From: Fodinibius sediminis
Lineage (GTDB): Bacteria; Bacteroidota; Rhodothermia; Balneolales; Balneolaceae
Assembly: GCF_900182555.1 (NCBI RefSeq)
Contig: NZ_FXTH01000015.1
Coordinates: 1-64,000 of the forward strand
DNA: 64,000 nt
Reading direction: 5' to 3'
Part shown: one piece after another, positions 26,320 through 35,088 of the stretch
How positions within the stretch are numbered: the stretch's first letter is position 1
How the letters are laid out: every line of letters begins with the position of its first letter
Notes under the pieces: generated by a model
What the model saw: the letters and a program-made list of their open reading frames with translations, nothing else
The model's database searches: none
Told to the model about the DNA's origin: nothing
Position numbers and translations under genes: made by a program

Positions 26320-26697
26320 ATGAAGTTAGTTGATCCCTCTGGCAACGAGGTAACAAGCAAGGAGAATAAAGACGCCAAAGAGCTGGAAAAGCAGATGTCC
26401 AAGAAGATCGAAGCACTGCTTGAACCGGTCATGAACAAGGTGAAGCTGTCCGGGGCACAAGTTCCACAGCAGCAGCTGATGCAGCTCAGTTCCGCAGCAC
26501 AGCAGATGTTGTTTAACCGCATGATTTATAACCTGCTCCAGAAAGTCGGAGTTGAAAGCCTGGACGAAGTGCTGTCAGAAGATGATGTGGAGGAGCTGTC
26601 AACTTCGCTGAAAAACCAGGTGAAGATGGTAGACAACAGCGATATGCAGGAACAGATGAAACAGATGCAGCAACAGCAGCAAAACCCGGAGGACTAG
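26320..26697 (+). CDS. Small hypothetical cytosolic protein
   Basis: 125 residues, unrecognised. It is soluble and helical, with a charged N-terminus, a conserved-looking centre (MLFNRMIYNLLQKVGVESLD) and a Met/Gln-rich tail (QEQMKQMQQQQQ). No signal peptide. It has its own promoter region after the susD terminator and converges on queA. Confidence 0.55.
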   Translation: MKLVDPSGNEVTSKENKDAKELEKQMSKKIEALLEPVMNKVKLSGAQVPQQQLMQLSSAAQQMLFNRMIYNLLQKVGVESLDEVLSEDDVEELSTSLKNQVKMVDNSDMQEQMKQMQQQQQNPED

Positions 26698-26755
26698 CGG
26701 CTTATTCTGCTTGCCTTTTTGGGTATTGCAGATGTGCAGCTAAGCACACACTGCC

Positions 26756-27769
26756 CTATACTATCAGCATGGCATCACCGAAGGAATAGAATCGGTATTC
26801 CTCACTGATGGCATGCTGGTATATTTTTTTCATGTTCTCATATCCTGTGAAGGCGGCTACGAGCATAAGCAGGGTGCTTTTGGGGAGATGGAAATTGGTA
26901 ATGAGCGCATCGGTGGCCTGGAAAGTAAAGCCCGGACGTATGAAAATGTCCGTTTTCATGGCTGTGGATGAAAAATGATTGTTGTGCTGTGCGCACGACT
27001 CCAGTACGCGCACACTGGTGGTGCCTACTGCTGTAATATGAGCTGCTTCATTCAGCTGTTGCGCTGTTTCCCGCCGAAGCCTGAACCATTCAGCGTGCAT
27101 GGTGTGTTCGTCAATGGTTTCTGACTTGACTGGTGCAAAGGTCCCCAGCCCCACATGAAGGGTGACTTCTGCTTTTGCGATCCCGGCACGACTGATTCTG
27201 GCAAGCAGTTCATCCGTAAAATGAAGCCCTGCTGTGGGTGCCGCCTTGCTTCCTCCTGAAGAGTCGGGACGGGCATAGACCGTCTGGTATTCTTCAGAAA
27301 GTGATTCATTTTGCTCAATATAGGGAGGGAAGGGTGTGTGTTTGAATTCCTCGTAGAGCTTATGGCTCAGAGAGGGGGTGAGCTCCAGCATGCGTATTCC
27401 TTCTTCATCAATATCTTGGACGGTCGCTGATATTCCGTCGGCAAGTTGAACGGTCCGCCCCTTTTTGAATTTTTTTCCCGGCCGGACAAGAGCGCGCACG
27501 GTAGTGTCATTGACGGCATCCAGGATGAAAATCTCCTTTTTTCCGTCATCAAACAGCAGCCGGCATTTTTCAACCTTGCTGTTGTTGAGCACCAGCGTGG
27601 TCTCTTCGGGCAGGTAGTCCGGAAGATTGTAAAAGTAATCGTCGGTAATCGTATCTGCAGACCGGTTGTAGATCAGCAGCCGGGCATGGTCGCGCGGCTG
27701 CGCCGGTTCCTGGGCAATCAATTCTTCTGGAAGATCGTAATCAAAATCCGAAAGGGAGTAACTCATCAT
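26756..27769 (-). CDS. queA: S-adenosylmethionine:tRNA ribosyltransferase-isomerase
   Basis: 337 residues, the normal size. It makes epoxyqueuosine in tRNA by transferring the ribosyl part of SAM to preQ1. Family motifs are DFDYDLPEELIAQEPAQPRD at the N-terminus, RPGKKFKKG, APTAGLHFTDELL (about 185-197), HVGLGTF, the VGTTSVRVLES block and LITNFHLPKSTLLMLVAAF near the end. Two Met codons begin the frame (27769 and 27766); either is possible. dinB lies upstream on the same strand. Confidence 0.95.
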   Translation of the reverse strand: MMSYSLSDFDYDLPEELIAQEPAQPRDHARLLIYNRSADTITDDYFYNLPDYLPEETTLVLNNSKVEKCRLLFDDGKKEIFILDAVNDTTVRALVRPGKKFKKGRTVQLADGISATVQDIDEEGIRMLELTPSLSHKLYEEFKHTPFPPYIEQNESLSEEYQTVYARPDSSGGSKAAPTAGLHFTDELLARISRAGIAKAEVTLHVGLGTFAPVKSETIDEHTMHAEWFRLRRETAQQLNEAAHITAVGTTSVRVLESCAQHNNHFSSTAMKTDIFIRPGFTFQATDALITNFHLPKSTLLMLVAAFTGYENMKKIYQHAISEEYRFYSFGDAMLIV

Positions 27770-27903
27770 ACTGTTATTTTCCGCAGGCTACCGCGGATTA
27801 ATCTATTCTTGTGTGACAACGGGCAGAAAATAAGAAAATAGCTGTTTGTTTGTAGAAGAGCTTCCAAAATAAAAAAAGACAGCAAAAACGGCCGACAACT
27901 GGG

Positions 27904-29007
27904 TTATTCAAATGGTATCTCCAGCTGTCGAAAGTGTCCGCCTTCGCTCAGATTCAGGTTTGAGAGCGTAATTCCCAGCAGGCGCACCTTGCGGCTGCCC
28001 GTTTCCGTGTCCTTCAGAAGCTGTATGGCTGTACGGGTAATATCTTCGGCATCATTGATATAATGGTTGAAGGAAGTGCTCCGGGTAAGTGTCTCGAAGT
28101 CAGCATAGCGTACTTTCAGTGTTACCGTCTTGCCGGCCGCCTGTTTGTCTTTCATGCTTTCTGCAACTTTTTGGGACAGATCGGATAGAAAATTTCGAAT
28201 CCAGGCAAGGTCGTCCACATCCTCAGAGAAGGTGCGTTCCTTGCCTATGGATTTCCGGATGCGGTGCGGCTTGACTCTGCGATGGTCGATGCCGCGCACA
28301 ATGCGGTAGTAATGGCGGCCAACTTTTCCGAACTTTTCAATAAGTTCCAGCTCCGACCACTCCTTCAGATCGCTGCCCATAAAAATACCCAGGGCATGCA
28401 TTTTCGATTCTGTGGCCTCCCCCACGCCGTGAAAAGCACCGATTTCGAGGTTGGCCAGGAAGTCTTCAGCCTCTTCCGGTAAAATGACGGCAAGACCATC
28501 CGGTTTGTCCAGGTCGGAAGCGATTTTTGCCAGGAACTTGTTGTGCGCCACTCCCGCCGAGGCAGTCAAACGGGTTTCTTCCTTGATAAGATGCCTGATT
28601 TTCCGCGCAATCAGCGTTGCCGAAGGCAATCCGATGTGGTTCTCGGTGACATCGAGGTAGGCTTCATCGAGTGAAAGGGGTTCTACCAGGTCCGTGAAAC
28701 GGAAAAAGATGTCACGGATCTGGCTGGAAACTTTGCGGTATACTTCGAATCGCGGTTTCACAAACACCGCATGCGGGCAGAGCCGAATGGCACGGGCAGC
28801 GGGCATGGCGGAATGTACCCCGAATTTGCGCACTTCATAACTTGCGGCCGCCACGACCCCCCGGCCTTCGGGAGAACCGCCGACAATCAGTGGTTTGCCG
28901 CGGTATTCTGGAAAATCGCGCTGCTCTACCGAAGCATAGAAGGCATCCATGTCTATATGGATAATTTTACGGGTTGACTTATCAGTCATCTGCTCAGGCC
29001 GTGGCAT
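27904..29007 (-). CDS. dinB: DNA polymerase IV (Y family)
   Basis: 367 residues; Met7 (28989) is an alternative start. The catalytic palm motifs are IIHIDMDAFYASVEQRD (first Asp, steric gate region) and SLDEAYLDVT (catalytic D-E). GVAHNKFLAKIASDLDKPDG and FHGVGEAT.. form the thumb HhH, and the little-finger domain follows. The C-terminus RQLEIPFE contains a beta-clamp-binding-like QLxIPF, so it should use the DnaN encoded at 45890. It performs translesion synthesis. Confidence 0.95.
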   Translation of the reverse strand: MPRPEQMTDKSTRKIIHIDMDAFYASVEQRDFPEYRGKPLIVGGSPEGRGVVAAASYEVRKFGVHSAMPAARAIRLCPHAVFVKPRFEVYRKVSSQIRDIFFRFTDLVEPLSLDEAYLDVTENHIGLPSATLIARKIRHLIKEETRLTASAGVAHNKFLAKIASDLDKPDGLAVILPEEAEDFLANLEIGAFHGVGEATESKMHALGIFMGSDLKEWSELELIEKFGKVGRHYYRIVRGIDHRRVKPHRIRKSIGKERTFSEDVDDLAWIRNFLSDLSQKVAESMKDKQAAGKTVTLKVRYADFETLTRSTSFNHYINDAEDITRTAIQLLKDTETGSRKVRLLGITLSNLNLSEGGHFRQLEIPFE

Positions 29008-29102
29008 GATCTGTTGTAGATCCGGATATTAGAATTCCAAATTCGATAAAAAAAAGTTATTTTCCGCTTTCGTAATTTTAAACATAAAACAGCGAAAGTC
29101 GA

Positions 29103-29363
29103 ATGGAAGTTTTGGATGGCACTACAATATTTTGGTTGTTAGCCCTCGGGTTGCTTGTAGGAGGGGTTGTAAAACTGGTGATGTGGAATACAACGGTTGA
29201 TCTGATTTATAACCTGGCGGCAGGAGTAGTCGGCTCCATTCTTGTTGGTGGACTGACGGTGGCTCTTGATTTGCCCGGGGGAATGCTTTTTGCATTTCTG
29301 GGCAGCCTTTCCATTCTCTTTATATTAAATGTTTTTCACATGCAGAGCCAGAAGGCGCACTGA
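29103..29363 (+). CDS. Small membrane protein, GlsB/YeaQ/YmgE-like
   Basis: 86 residues that are nearly all hydrophobic: three predicted membrane helices at about 8-28, 33-55 and 58-80, with glycine-rich packing (GLLVGGVVKL, AAGVVGSILVGG) as in transglycosylase-associated/GlsB small proteins linked to stress responses. The match is by pattern only. It diverges from dinB with about 95 bases between starts. Confidence 0.6.
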   Translation: MEVLDGTTIFWLLALGLLVGGVVKLVMWNTTVDLIYNLAAGVVGSILVGGLTVALDLPGGMLFAFLGSLSILFILNVFHMQSQKAH

Positions 29364-29894
29364 ATACCGGGCGGCCTGTAGGGGCTGAAAGATCCGGCTT
29401 TGTGCTCTTGCGCCGGGTGGTTTTGACAAGCGAAAATAACCGAAACTTCCTGGTATGCTGGAGGTTGGAGCTGTAATGCGCTGGCAGAGCCCCGCCTGAG
29501 GCACTACGTAGGGAGGCGGACAGGTTCTCCCCCGATGGTGTCATTTTTTTAAATTTGTATTGGCATCTTATCACAATTTTTTTAAGATTGCTTTCAGGGA
29601 TTGTGATGAGGTGTACAAAAAAGGACTCCGACACAGGTTGGAGTCCTTTTTTATTTTCATGCCATTCTATGGGAGAGGTATCAGTGCCGGCTATACCATT
29701 GAACAGCACGGTAACTAGGTGTATCTGAAGTCACTCATCTATATATAATATGAGTATTATATCGTTGACTGATTAGAAAAACTCTTTTAGCTTATTGTTG
29801 TGGTGTTATGCAATCCCATTCCCGGACGTAAGGGAAAGTTTGTCCGGTGAATGAATACTGTGTCCTCATTTATAATTAAGATTGGAGGGGTTAT
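29364..29894. other. 531-base gap with a GC-rich structured segment
   Basis: No convincing CDS. The first part (about 29353-29560) is GC-rich and full of complementary segments: GGCGCA (29355-29360) with TGCGCC (29409-29414), and CCGCCT with AGGCGG near 29493-29519, followed by a T-run (29543-29549). It lacks the signatures of tmRNA, SRP RNA or RNase P RNA. It may be an unrecognised small RNA, a dispersed repeat or only 3' UTR hairpins. The second part holds a terminator (29621-29652) and an A/T-rich block at about 29735-29765 that probably carries the promoter of the next gene. Confidence 0.4.
29621..29652. terminator. Rho-independent terminator, orphan, bidirectional
   Basis: AAGGACTCC (29621-29629) pairs with GGAGTCCTT (29640-29648) over a 10-base loop, with T-run on the right and A-run on the left. 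It is 260 bases beyond the nearest upstream stop codon, which suggests that an unannotated transcript ends here. Confidence 0.75.
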
Positions 29895-30413
29895 ATGTCA
29901 GCATCGTCAGTCTACTCGCTTTGGCTGCAGCCAAGTGGGGATGTCGCCTTTCGTTTACAGGAACGCATTAATAAAATGAGTGAAAAATATGAAACGCCCG
30001 CCTTTGCGCCTCACATTACACTGCTTGGCGGATTGGAATTATCTGAGACGGAACTGATTTCACTGACTGATACACTTGCCGCCTCACTTCATCCTTTTGA
30101 AGTTACGCTCACAAAGGCGGGCTATCATGACCAGTTTTACCAATCGCTTTTCATCCATGTTCGAAATAATAAAAGCCTGAATGCAGCACGGGATAGGGCG
30201 TGCCAGCTGTTTGATCTGGAGGATAATGGATATATGCCCCACCTGAGCCTGTTGTATGGCAATTTGTCTCAGAATGAAAAGGAGCGCATTCTGAACATAA
30301 CGGGCCGGGAATTTTATATTACCTTTCCTGTGAAGAGTGTTGTGCTCATGCAAACCGAGGGCCGCCCGAGAGAATGGAGGAAAATTAATACGGCTGTGTT
30401 TAAGCTGAAATAA
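29895..30413 (+). CDS. 2H phosphoesterase (cyclic phosphodiesterase / LigT-like)
   Basis: 172 residues with GGAGGGG 6 bases before ATG 29895. Two H-x-T/S motifs 76 residues apart define the 2H superfamily: H40-I-T42 (FAPHITLLGG) and H116-L-S118 (MPHLSLLYG). The closest type is the plant/yeast cyclic phosphodiesterase (opens ADP-ribose 1'',2''-cyclic phosphate or 2',3'-cyclic ends). The exact substrate is not known. Monocistronic. Confidence 0.82.
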   Translation: MSASSVYSLWLQPSGDVAFRLQERINKMSEKYETPAFAPHITLLGGLELSETELISLTDTLAASLHPFEVTLTKAGYHDQFYQSLFIHVRNNKSLNAARDRACQLFDLEDNGYMPHLSLLYGNLSQNEKERILNITGREFYITFPVKSVVLMQTEGRPREWRKINTAVFKLK

Positions 30414-30518
30414 TGACAGACTATTGGAGTTGATACTCTTAGGTAATATTCCGATTCTCATTTACTGTTGAGATTTACCAGATGACAACGTAATTAATCA
30501 TCGAAAGGATTATTATTT

Positions 30519-31922
30519 ATGTCTGAATATAAATTTTTTAAGCAGGTGAATCGGGCCTTCGATGAGGCTGCAAAACATTCTCGTTTCAAGAGAGGACTGC
30601 TGGATCAGATAAAAATTTGCAATAATATCTACCACATTACTTTTCCCTTGGAGCGCGATGATGGCACTATTGAGGTTATCCACGGGTGGCGGGTCGAGCA
30701 CAGCCACCATAAACTGCCTACCAAGGGTGGCATTCGGTTCAGCATGACGGTCAATGAAGATGAGACCATGGCCCTCGCCGCCCTGATGACCTATAAATGT
30801 GCCGTGGTGGATGTTCCTTTCGGTGGAGCCAAGGGAGGAATCAAGATTGACCGGACCAATTATTCCGATAGGGAAATCGAGCGTATTACCCGGCGCTATG
30901 CCTATGAGCTTATCAAGAAAGGGTTTTTAGGTCCCGGGACAGATGTGCCGGCCCCGGATTACGGGACAGGGGCCAGGGAAATGGGGTGGGTGCTAGATAC
31001 CTACCGCCAGCTCAAGTCAGATTTGAATGCGGAGGCCTGCGTTACGGGCAAACCCATTCCTCAGGGAGGCGTTCGGGGCCGTACAGAAGCAACTGGCCGC
31101 GGGGTCTATTTTGGTATCCGGCAGGCCTGCAGTAATGCCGGGGACATGAAGGAACTGGGGCTGGAGCCCGGTATAGAAGGCAAGACGTTTGTTATTCAGG
31201 GACTGGGGAATGTAGGCTATCATGCCGCCAAGTATATGACCGAGGGGGGCGCTACGATGGTTGGAGTGGCTGAGATTGAAGGTTCTATTTATGATCCCGA
31301 CGGCATAGACCTGGAAAAATTGATGGCTTACAGGGAAGAGACGGGTTCCATCATGGGTTTTGAAGACAGCCGGGCTCTGGAGAATAATACCGCTGTTTTA
31401 GAGGCCGAGTGTGATATATTGATTCCCGCCGCACTCGAAAATCAGATCAATGAGAGTAACGCCGCGAATATAAAGGCAAAGATATTGGGCGAGGCCGCCA
31501 ATGGGCCGACAACGGCAAGTGCTCATGAGACCCTGAAGGAGAAGGGAGTGCTCATTATTCCCGATAACTACCTGAATGCCGGTGGGGTGACCGTTTCCTA
31601 TTTCGAGTGGCTGAAAAATCTGTCTCATGTCCGTTTTGGACGCATGGAGAAACGATTTGAAGAAGGGAGCTACAGAAAGATCCTGAATGTTATTGAAAAC
31701 AGCTCCGATCGGTCGTTTACGGAAGAAGAACTCAAGGAGCTAGCACACGGTGCCGATGAATATGACCTGGTTGATTCCGGGCTGGAAGAAACGATGATTA
31801 ATTCGTATGATCAGTTGAGTGAGCTTCGTAAAAAACATGATATCGATCTGCGTACTGCTGCTTTTCTCAATGCCATTGAGAAAGTGGGCGTAATGTATGA
31901 GCAAATGGGAATTTTCCCATAA
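30519..31922 (+). CDS. gdhA: Glutamate (Glu/Leu/Phe/Val-type) dehydrogenase
   Basis: 467 residues, AAAGGA site 8-9 bases before ATG 30519. Substrate and catalytic motifs are PTKGGIRFS, YKCAVVDVPFGGAKGGI (catalytic Lys region) and GPGTDVPAPDYGT. The NAD(P) domain has the GLGNVGYHAA loop. It interconverts glutamate and 2-oxoglutarate plus ammonia. The C-terminus (about 430-467) is longer than in the 420-residue bacterial enzymes. A weak hairpin follows (31945-31964). Confidence 0.9.
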   Translation: MSEYKFFKQVNRAFDEAAKHSRFKRGLLDQIKICNNIYHITFPLERDDGTIEVIHGWRVEHSHHKLPTKGGIRFSMTVNEDETMALAALMTYKCAVVDVPFGGAKGGIKIDRTNYSDREIERITRRYAYELIKKGFLGPGTDVPAPDYGTGAREMGWVLDTYRQLKSDLNAEACVTGKPIPQGGVRGRTEATGRGVYFGIRQACSNAGDMKELGLEPGIEGKTFVIQGLGNVGYHAAKYMTEGGATMVGVAEIEGSIYDPDGIDLEKLMAYREETGSIMGFEDSRALENNTAVLEAECDILIPAALENQINESNAANIKAKILGEAANGPTTASAHETLKEKGVLIIPDNYLNAGGVTVSYFEWLKNLSHVRFGRMEKRFEEGSYRKILNVIENSSDRSFTEEELKELAHGADEYDLVDSGLEETMINSYDQLSELRKKHDIDLRTAAFLNAIEKVGVMYEQMGIFP

Positions 31923-31944
31923 AATAAGACAGGAGAAGAAGATA

Positions 31945-31964
31945 GCCCGGATGTCAGTCCGGGC
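31945..31964 (+). terminator. Weak hairpin after glutamate dehydrogenase
   Basis: GCCCGGA (31945-31951) pairs with TCCGGGC (31958-31964) around a 6-base loop. No T-run follows, so termination may be Rho-dependent or incomplete. Confidence 0.4.
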
Positions 31965-32166
31965 GTTACTGTTACCTGATTCAATTATGAACAGGCAGAG
32001 ATAGGCCGGATGCAATGACCCTGCACCTGGAACTAACGCATACTGACAGGCAAGGTCGCATATATTGACGATTGCTTTTTGCCTTGCTTAAGTATTGGCC
32101 GGGGAGGGGCGTTTGCAGGCATGTCAGGGTATTTACACGAGCATATATAACTGAATGGAGTTACGG

Positions 32167-34026
32167 ATGGAGAAAAGGCTGACTACTGAGCGTATTAAAC
32201 AATGGAATGAAGGGGTATACCACAAAGCATTTACTATTCTGGGGGCCCATACCACAGAGGAGGGCACTCATTTTGCCGTCTGGGCCCCCCATGCCCATTC
32301 GGTGAGTGTGGTTGGTGAATTTAACAGTTGGGATGGTCGTAAAAATCCCATGGAAAAAGAGGACTCCACCGGAATTTGGACGACCTTTGTTCCCGGTGTG
32401 GAACAGTGGGCCTTGTACAAGTATGAGCTTAAGACCGCAGAAGAGGCCCCGCCCTTCCTCAAATCAGATCCCTATGCGCGGGTCGCGGAAGTGAGGCCCA
32501 AGACGGCTTCCCTGGTATACGATCTCGATGGCTTTGAGTGGGAGGATCAGAGCTGGTTGGATAACCGGGAGGAGCTGCAGTCTTTCCGAAAACCCATCTC
32601 CATTTATGAAGTTTATCTGGCTTCCTGGAAAAGGAAAGGTCCCGATAACAATGAATACCTCAGCTACCGGGAATTGGCCCGGGAGCTGGTACCCTATGTC
32701 AAGGAGTCCGGATTTACCCATATTGAATTGATGCCCATCGCTGAACATCCGTACGACCCTTCCTGGGGCTATCAGATAACCGGCTACTATGCTCCAACCA
32801 GCCGGTTCGGTGAACCCAAGGATCTGATGTATTTTATCAATGAGTGTCACAAGCACGGCATTGGTGTGATCGTGGACTGGGTGCCCGGGCACTTTCCGAA
32901 AGACGAGCAGGGGCTGCAGATGTTTGACAGTACGCCTCTCTACGAGTACGCCGATCCCCGCAAAAGGGAACAGAAGGAGTGGGGCACCTATATTTTTGAC
33001 TACGGGAAGCCCGGCGTTCGCAACTTTTTGCTGTCGAATGCCCAGTACTGGTGCGAAAAGTTTCATATTGACGGGCTCCGCGTGGATGCAGTGGCTTCCA
33101 TGCTGTACCTGGATTATTCCAAGAAAGAGGGCGAATGGACGCCCAATAAGTACGGGGGCAATGAGCACCTGGAGGCAATCGATTTCCTGAAAGATTTCAA
33201 TACCATTATCCATCGCGAGTTTCCGGGCATCCTTACCCTGGCTGAAGAATCAACCTCGTGGGAGGGGGTTACCAAACCCGTACATCACGGGGGGCTTGGA
33301 TTTGACTATAAGTGGAATATGGGCTGGATGCATGACACGCTGAGTTATATCAAGAAGCAACCGGAGCAGCGAAGCGAAGATCCCGATAAGATTACCTTTC
33401 CCATGATGTACAACTATTCGGAGAATTTTCTGCTTCCCTTCTCGCACGATGAAGTGGTCCATATGAAAAATCCCATGGTTTGGAAGAGCTCGGGCAGTGA
33501 GCAGCAGCAATTTGCCAATCTTCGTCTGCTTTATACCTATTTTTTCAGTCATCCCGGCAAGAAACTGTTGTTTATGGGCAATGAATTTGCCGAAACGTCA
33601 GAATGGTCGGAAGACTTCGCGCTGCACTGGCACCTGCTGGACCATGAACGCCACCGGGGAGTCAAGAGAATGGTCAGTGATCTTAACCGGCTGTACCAAA
33701 AAGAGGCATCATTGCATGAGATAGACCGCGAAAACGAGGGATTTGAATGGATAGAGCTGGGCCGCGAAACGCCCTGCTTTTTCGCCTTTTTGCGCAAGGC
33801 GAAGGACCCCTCGGATCATCTCCTGGCTATTTTGAATTTTGCCGACTATTCCATCGACAATTATCATCTGGGGCCGTTCGACGGGGTGCAGTACGACATC
33901 ATATTCAATAGTGATTCGGAATACTACGGGGGACAAAACCGGGGTTCTCACTACGGACAGATGGGTAAACAGCATGTTTCTGTTCCTTCTTTTACAGGTC
34001 TGTTGCTGAAGCCTGTTGATCAGTAG
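32167..34026 (+). CDS. glgB: 1,4-alpha-glucan branching enzyme
   Basis: 619 residues from ATG 32167, chosen because GGAG lies 6 bases upstream; an in-frame ATG at 32155 is 4 codons earlier. It has an N-terminal CBM48 (HFAVWAPHAHSVSVVGEFNSW), then the GH13 barrel: ELMPIAEHPYDPSWGYQ, the nucleophile Asp in GLRVDAVASML, the acid Glu in LAEESTSWEGV and the HDEVVH motif. A C-terminal beta domain follows. It makes alpha-1,6 branches in glycogen. It is 207 bases before the ComA-like gene and two genes before a GT5-type glycogen synthase fragment. Confidence 0.95.
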   Translation: MEKRLTTERIKQWNEGVYHKAFTILGAHTTEEGTHFAVWAPHAHSVSVVGEFNSWDGRKNPMEKEDSTGIWTTFVPGVEQWALYKYELKTAEEAPPFLKSDPYARVAEVRPKTASLVYDLDGFEWEDQSWLDNREELQSFRKPISIYEVYLASWKRKGPDNNEYLSYRELARELVPYVKESGFTHIELMPIAEHPYDPSWGYQITGYYAPTSRFGEPKDLMYFINECHKHGIGVIVDWVPGHFPKDEQGLQMFDSTPLYEYADPRKREQKEWGTYIFDYGKPGVRNFLLSNAQYWCEKFHIDGLRVDAVASMLYLDYSKKEGEWTPNKYGGNEHLEAIDFLKDFNTIIHREFPGILTLAEESTSWEGVTKPVHHGGLGFDYKWNMGWMHDTLSYIKKQPEQRSEDPDKITFPMMYNYSENFLLPFSHDEVVHMKNPMVWKSSGSEQQQFANLRLLYTYFFSHPGKKLLFMGNEFAETSEWSEDFALHWHLLDHERHRGVKRMVSDLNRLYQKEASLHEIDRENEGFEWIELGRETPCFFAFLRKAKDPSDHLLAILNFADYSIDNYHLGPFDGVQYDIIFNSDSEYYGGQNRGSHYGQMGKQHVSVPSFTGLLLKPVDQ

Positions 34027-34092
34027 CTTTGCGGGACGGTATTTCACCGCGGTATTCTTTTGGGCGGAAACAGGGCCTTCTCCGCTTGTAAA

Positions 34093-34134
34093 GCCAGGCG
34101 GGGGAACAAGCCTGGCGGAACAATTTTGTTCTTT
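34093..34134 (+). terminator. Two consecutive hairpins after glgB
   Basis: GCCAGGC (34093-34099) pairs with GCCTGGC (34110-34116). GAACAA (34118-34123) then pairs with TTGTTC (34126-34131), ending in TTT. The second stem is short, so termination strength is doubtful. The remainder of the gap to 34234 is A/T-rich and has TATATTTG at 34195-34202, a TANNTTTG-type -7 element for the next gene. Confidence 0.4.
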
Positions 34135-34233
34135 ATGAGCTAAACCGTTTGTGAATAAGATCGGGTTTCATTTTATTACCAAGCTGTATTTTAGTATATT
34201 TGTTCGTTTAATTTGTCAAAATTGTAATGTTCA

Positions 34234-35052
34234 ATGGCTTTCAAGCTTAATCATCTTCCCAGTCGTACTGAAAAACCCCGCGAAAAAGGAATGACACTCA
34301 TCCTGGATAAGGGATTGAGCGTCCGCCAGGTCGAAGACTTTTGCGAGTCCTGTTCCAATTATATAGATATCGTGAAGCTGGGGTGGGGTACCAGTTATGT
34401 TACTCAAAACCTTGAAGATAAACTTGCCGTATATGCCAATGCGGACATCCCCGTGTACTTCGGGGGCACGTTGTTTGAAGCCTATGTACTGCGTGACCAG
34501 CTGGATGCCTATATGAAGCTGCTGGATCGATTCAAGATTGGCCATGCCGAAGTTTCAAACGGCACGATCTGGCTTTCCGACCAGCGAAAGGTGGAGATAA
34601 TTCAGCTTATGAGTAAGCACTTTACAATTTTGTCAGAAATTGGCAGTAAAAATCCCAATGATATCATCCCTCCCTACAAATGGGTGAAAATGATTGAGCG
34701 AGAGCTCGATGCAGGGGCGTGGAAGGTGATTTGCGAGGCCCGGGAAAGCGGAACTGTGGGGGTTTTCCGACCCAACGGGGAAGTGCGGTCCGGTCTCATC
34801 GATGAAATTGCTGATCAGGTTCCGGTGGAAAATCTTATCTTTGAGGCTCCACAGAAAGAGCAGCAGGTTTGGTTTATCCGCAAATTCGGAAGCAACGTAA
34901 ACCTGGGCAACGTCCAGCCGTCGGAAGTAATACCGGTGGAAACCCTTCGGTTGGGGCTTCGGGGCGACACCCTTTTTGATTTTTATTCTCTTGATGATGA
35001 GGATATGAATCAGCTCTATCCCGACCGCGAGAACAGCAAGTCGGAAGATTAA
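34234..35052 (+). CDS. comA: Phosphosulfolactate synthase-like (ComA family)
   Basis: 272 residues. The ComA family adds sulfite to phosphoenolpyruvate to give phosphosulfolactate, first step of coenzyme M synthesis in methanogens and of sulfolactate in some bacteria. Family motifs are REKGMTLILDKGLSVRQVED, IVKLGWGTSYV, IPVYFGGTLFE, HAEVSNGTIWL, LSEIGSKNP, KVICEARESG, LIFEAPQKEQQVWFI and the C-terminal ETLRLGLRGDTL. The TIM-barrel is complete. No other coenzyme M genes are nearby, so the product may feed sulfolactate or sulfonolipid metabolism; this is inference. A 36-base gap separates it from the next gene, suggesting an operon. Confidence 0.88.
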   Translation: MAFKLNHLPSRTEKPREKGMTLILDKGLSVRQVEDFCESCSNYIDIVKLGWGTSYVTQNLEDKLAVYANADIPVYFGGTLFEAYVLRDQLDAYMKLLDRFKIGHAEVSNGTIWLSDQRKVEIIQLMSKHFTILSEIGSKNPNDIIPPYKWVKMIERELDAGAWKVICEARESGTVGVFRPNGEVRSGLIDEIADQVPVENLIFEAPQKEQQVWFIRKFGSNVNLGNVQPSEVIPVETLRLGLRGDTLFDFYSLDDEDMNQLYPDRENSKSED

Positions 35053-35088
35053 ATCAATGAAATACCAACGAAGTTACTCCTATAACAT

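Noticed and set aside
29353-29560. tmRNA, SRP RNA or RNase P RNA in the structured gap
   Set aside because: A GGGGCTG string hints at a tmRNA 5' end, but the matching 3' tRNA-like half, the SRP GGAAG-type loop and RNase P core strings are all absent.
29320-29709. 129-codon minus-strand ORF in the gap after the GlsB-like gene
   Set aside because: It crosses a terminator hairpin and a GC-rich structured segment, has an odd Ser/Arg-rich composition, overlaps the end of a better gene and has no recognisable motif.
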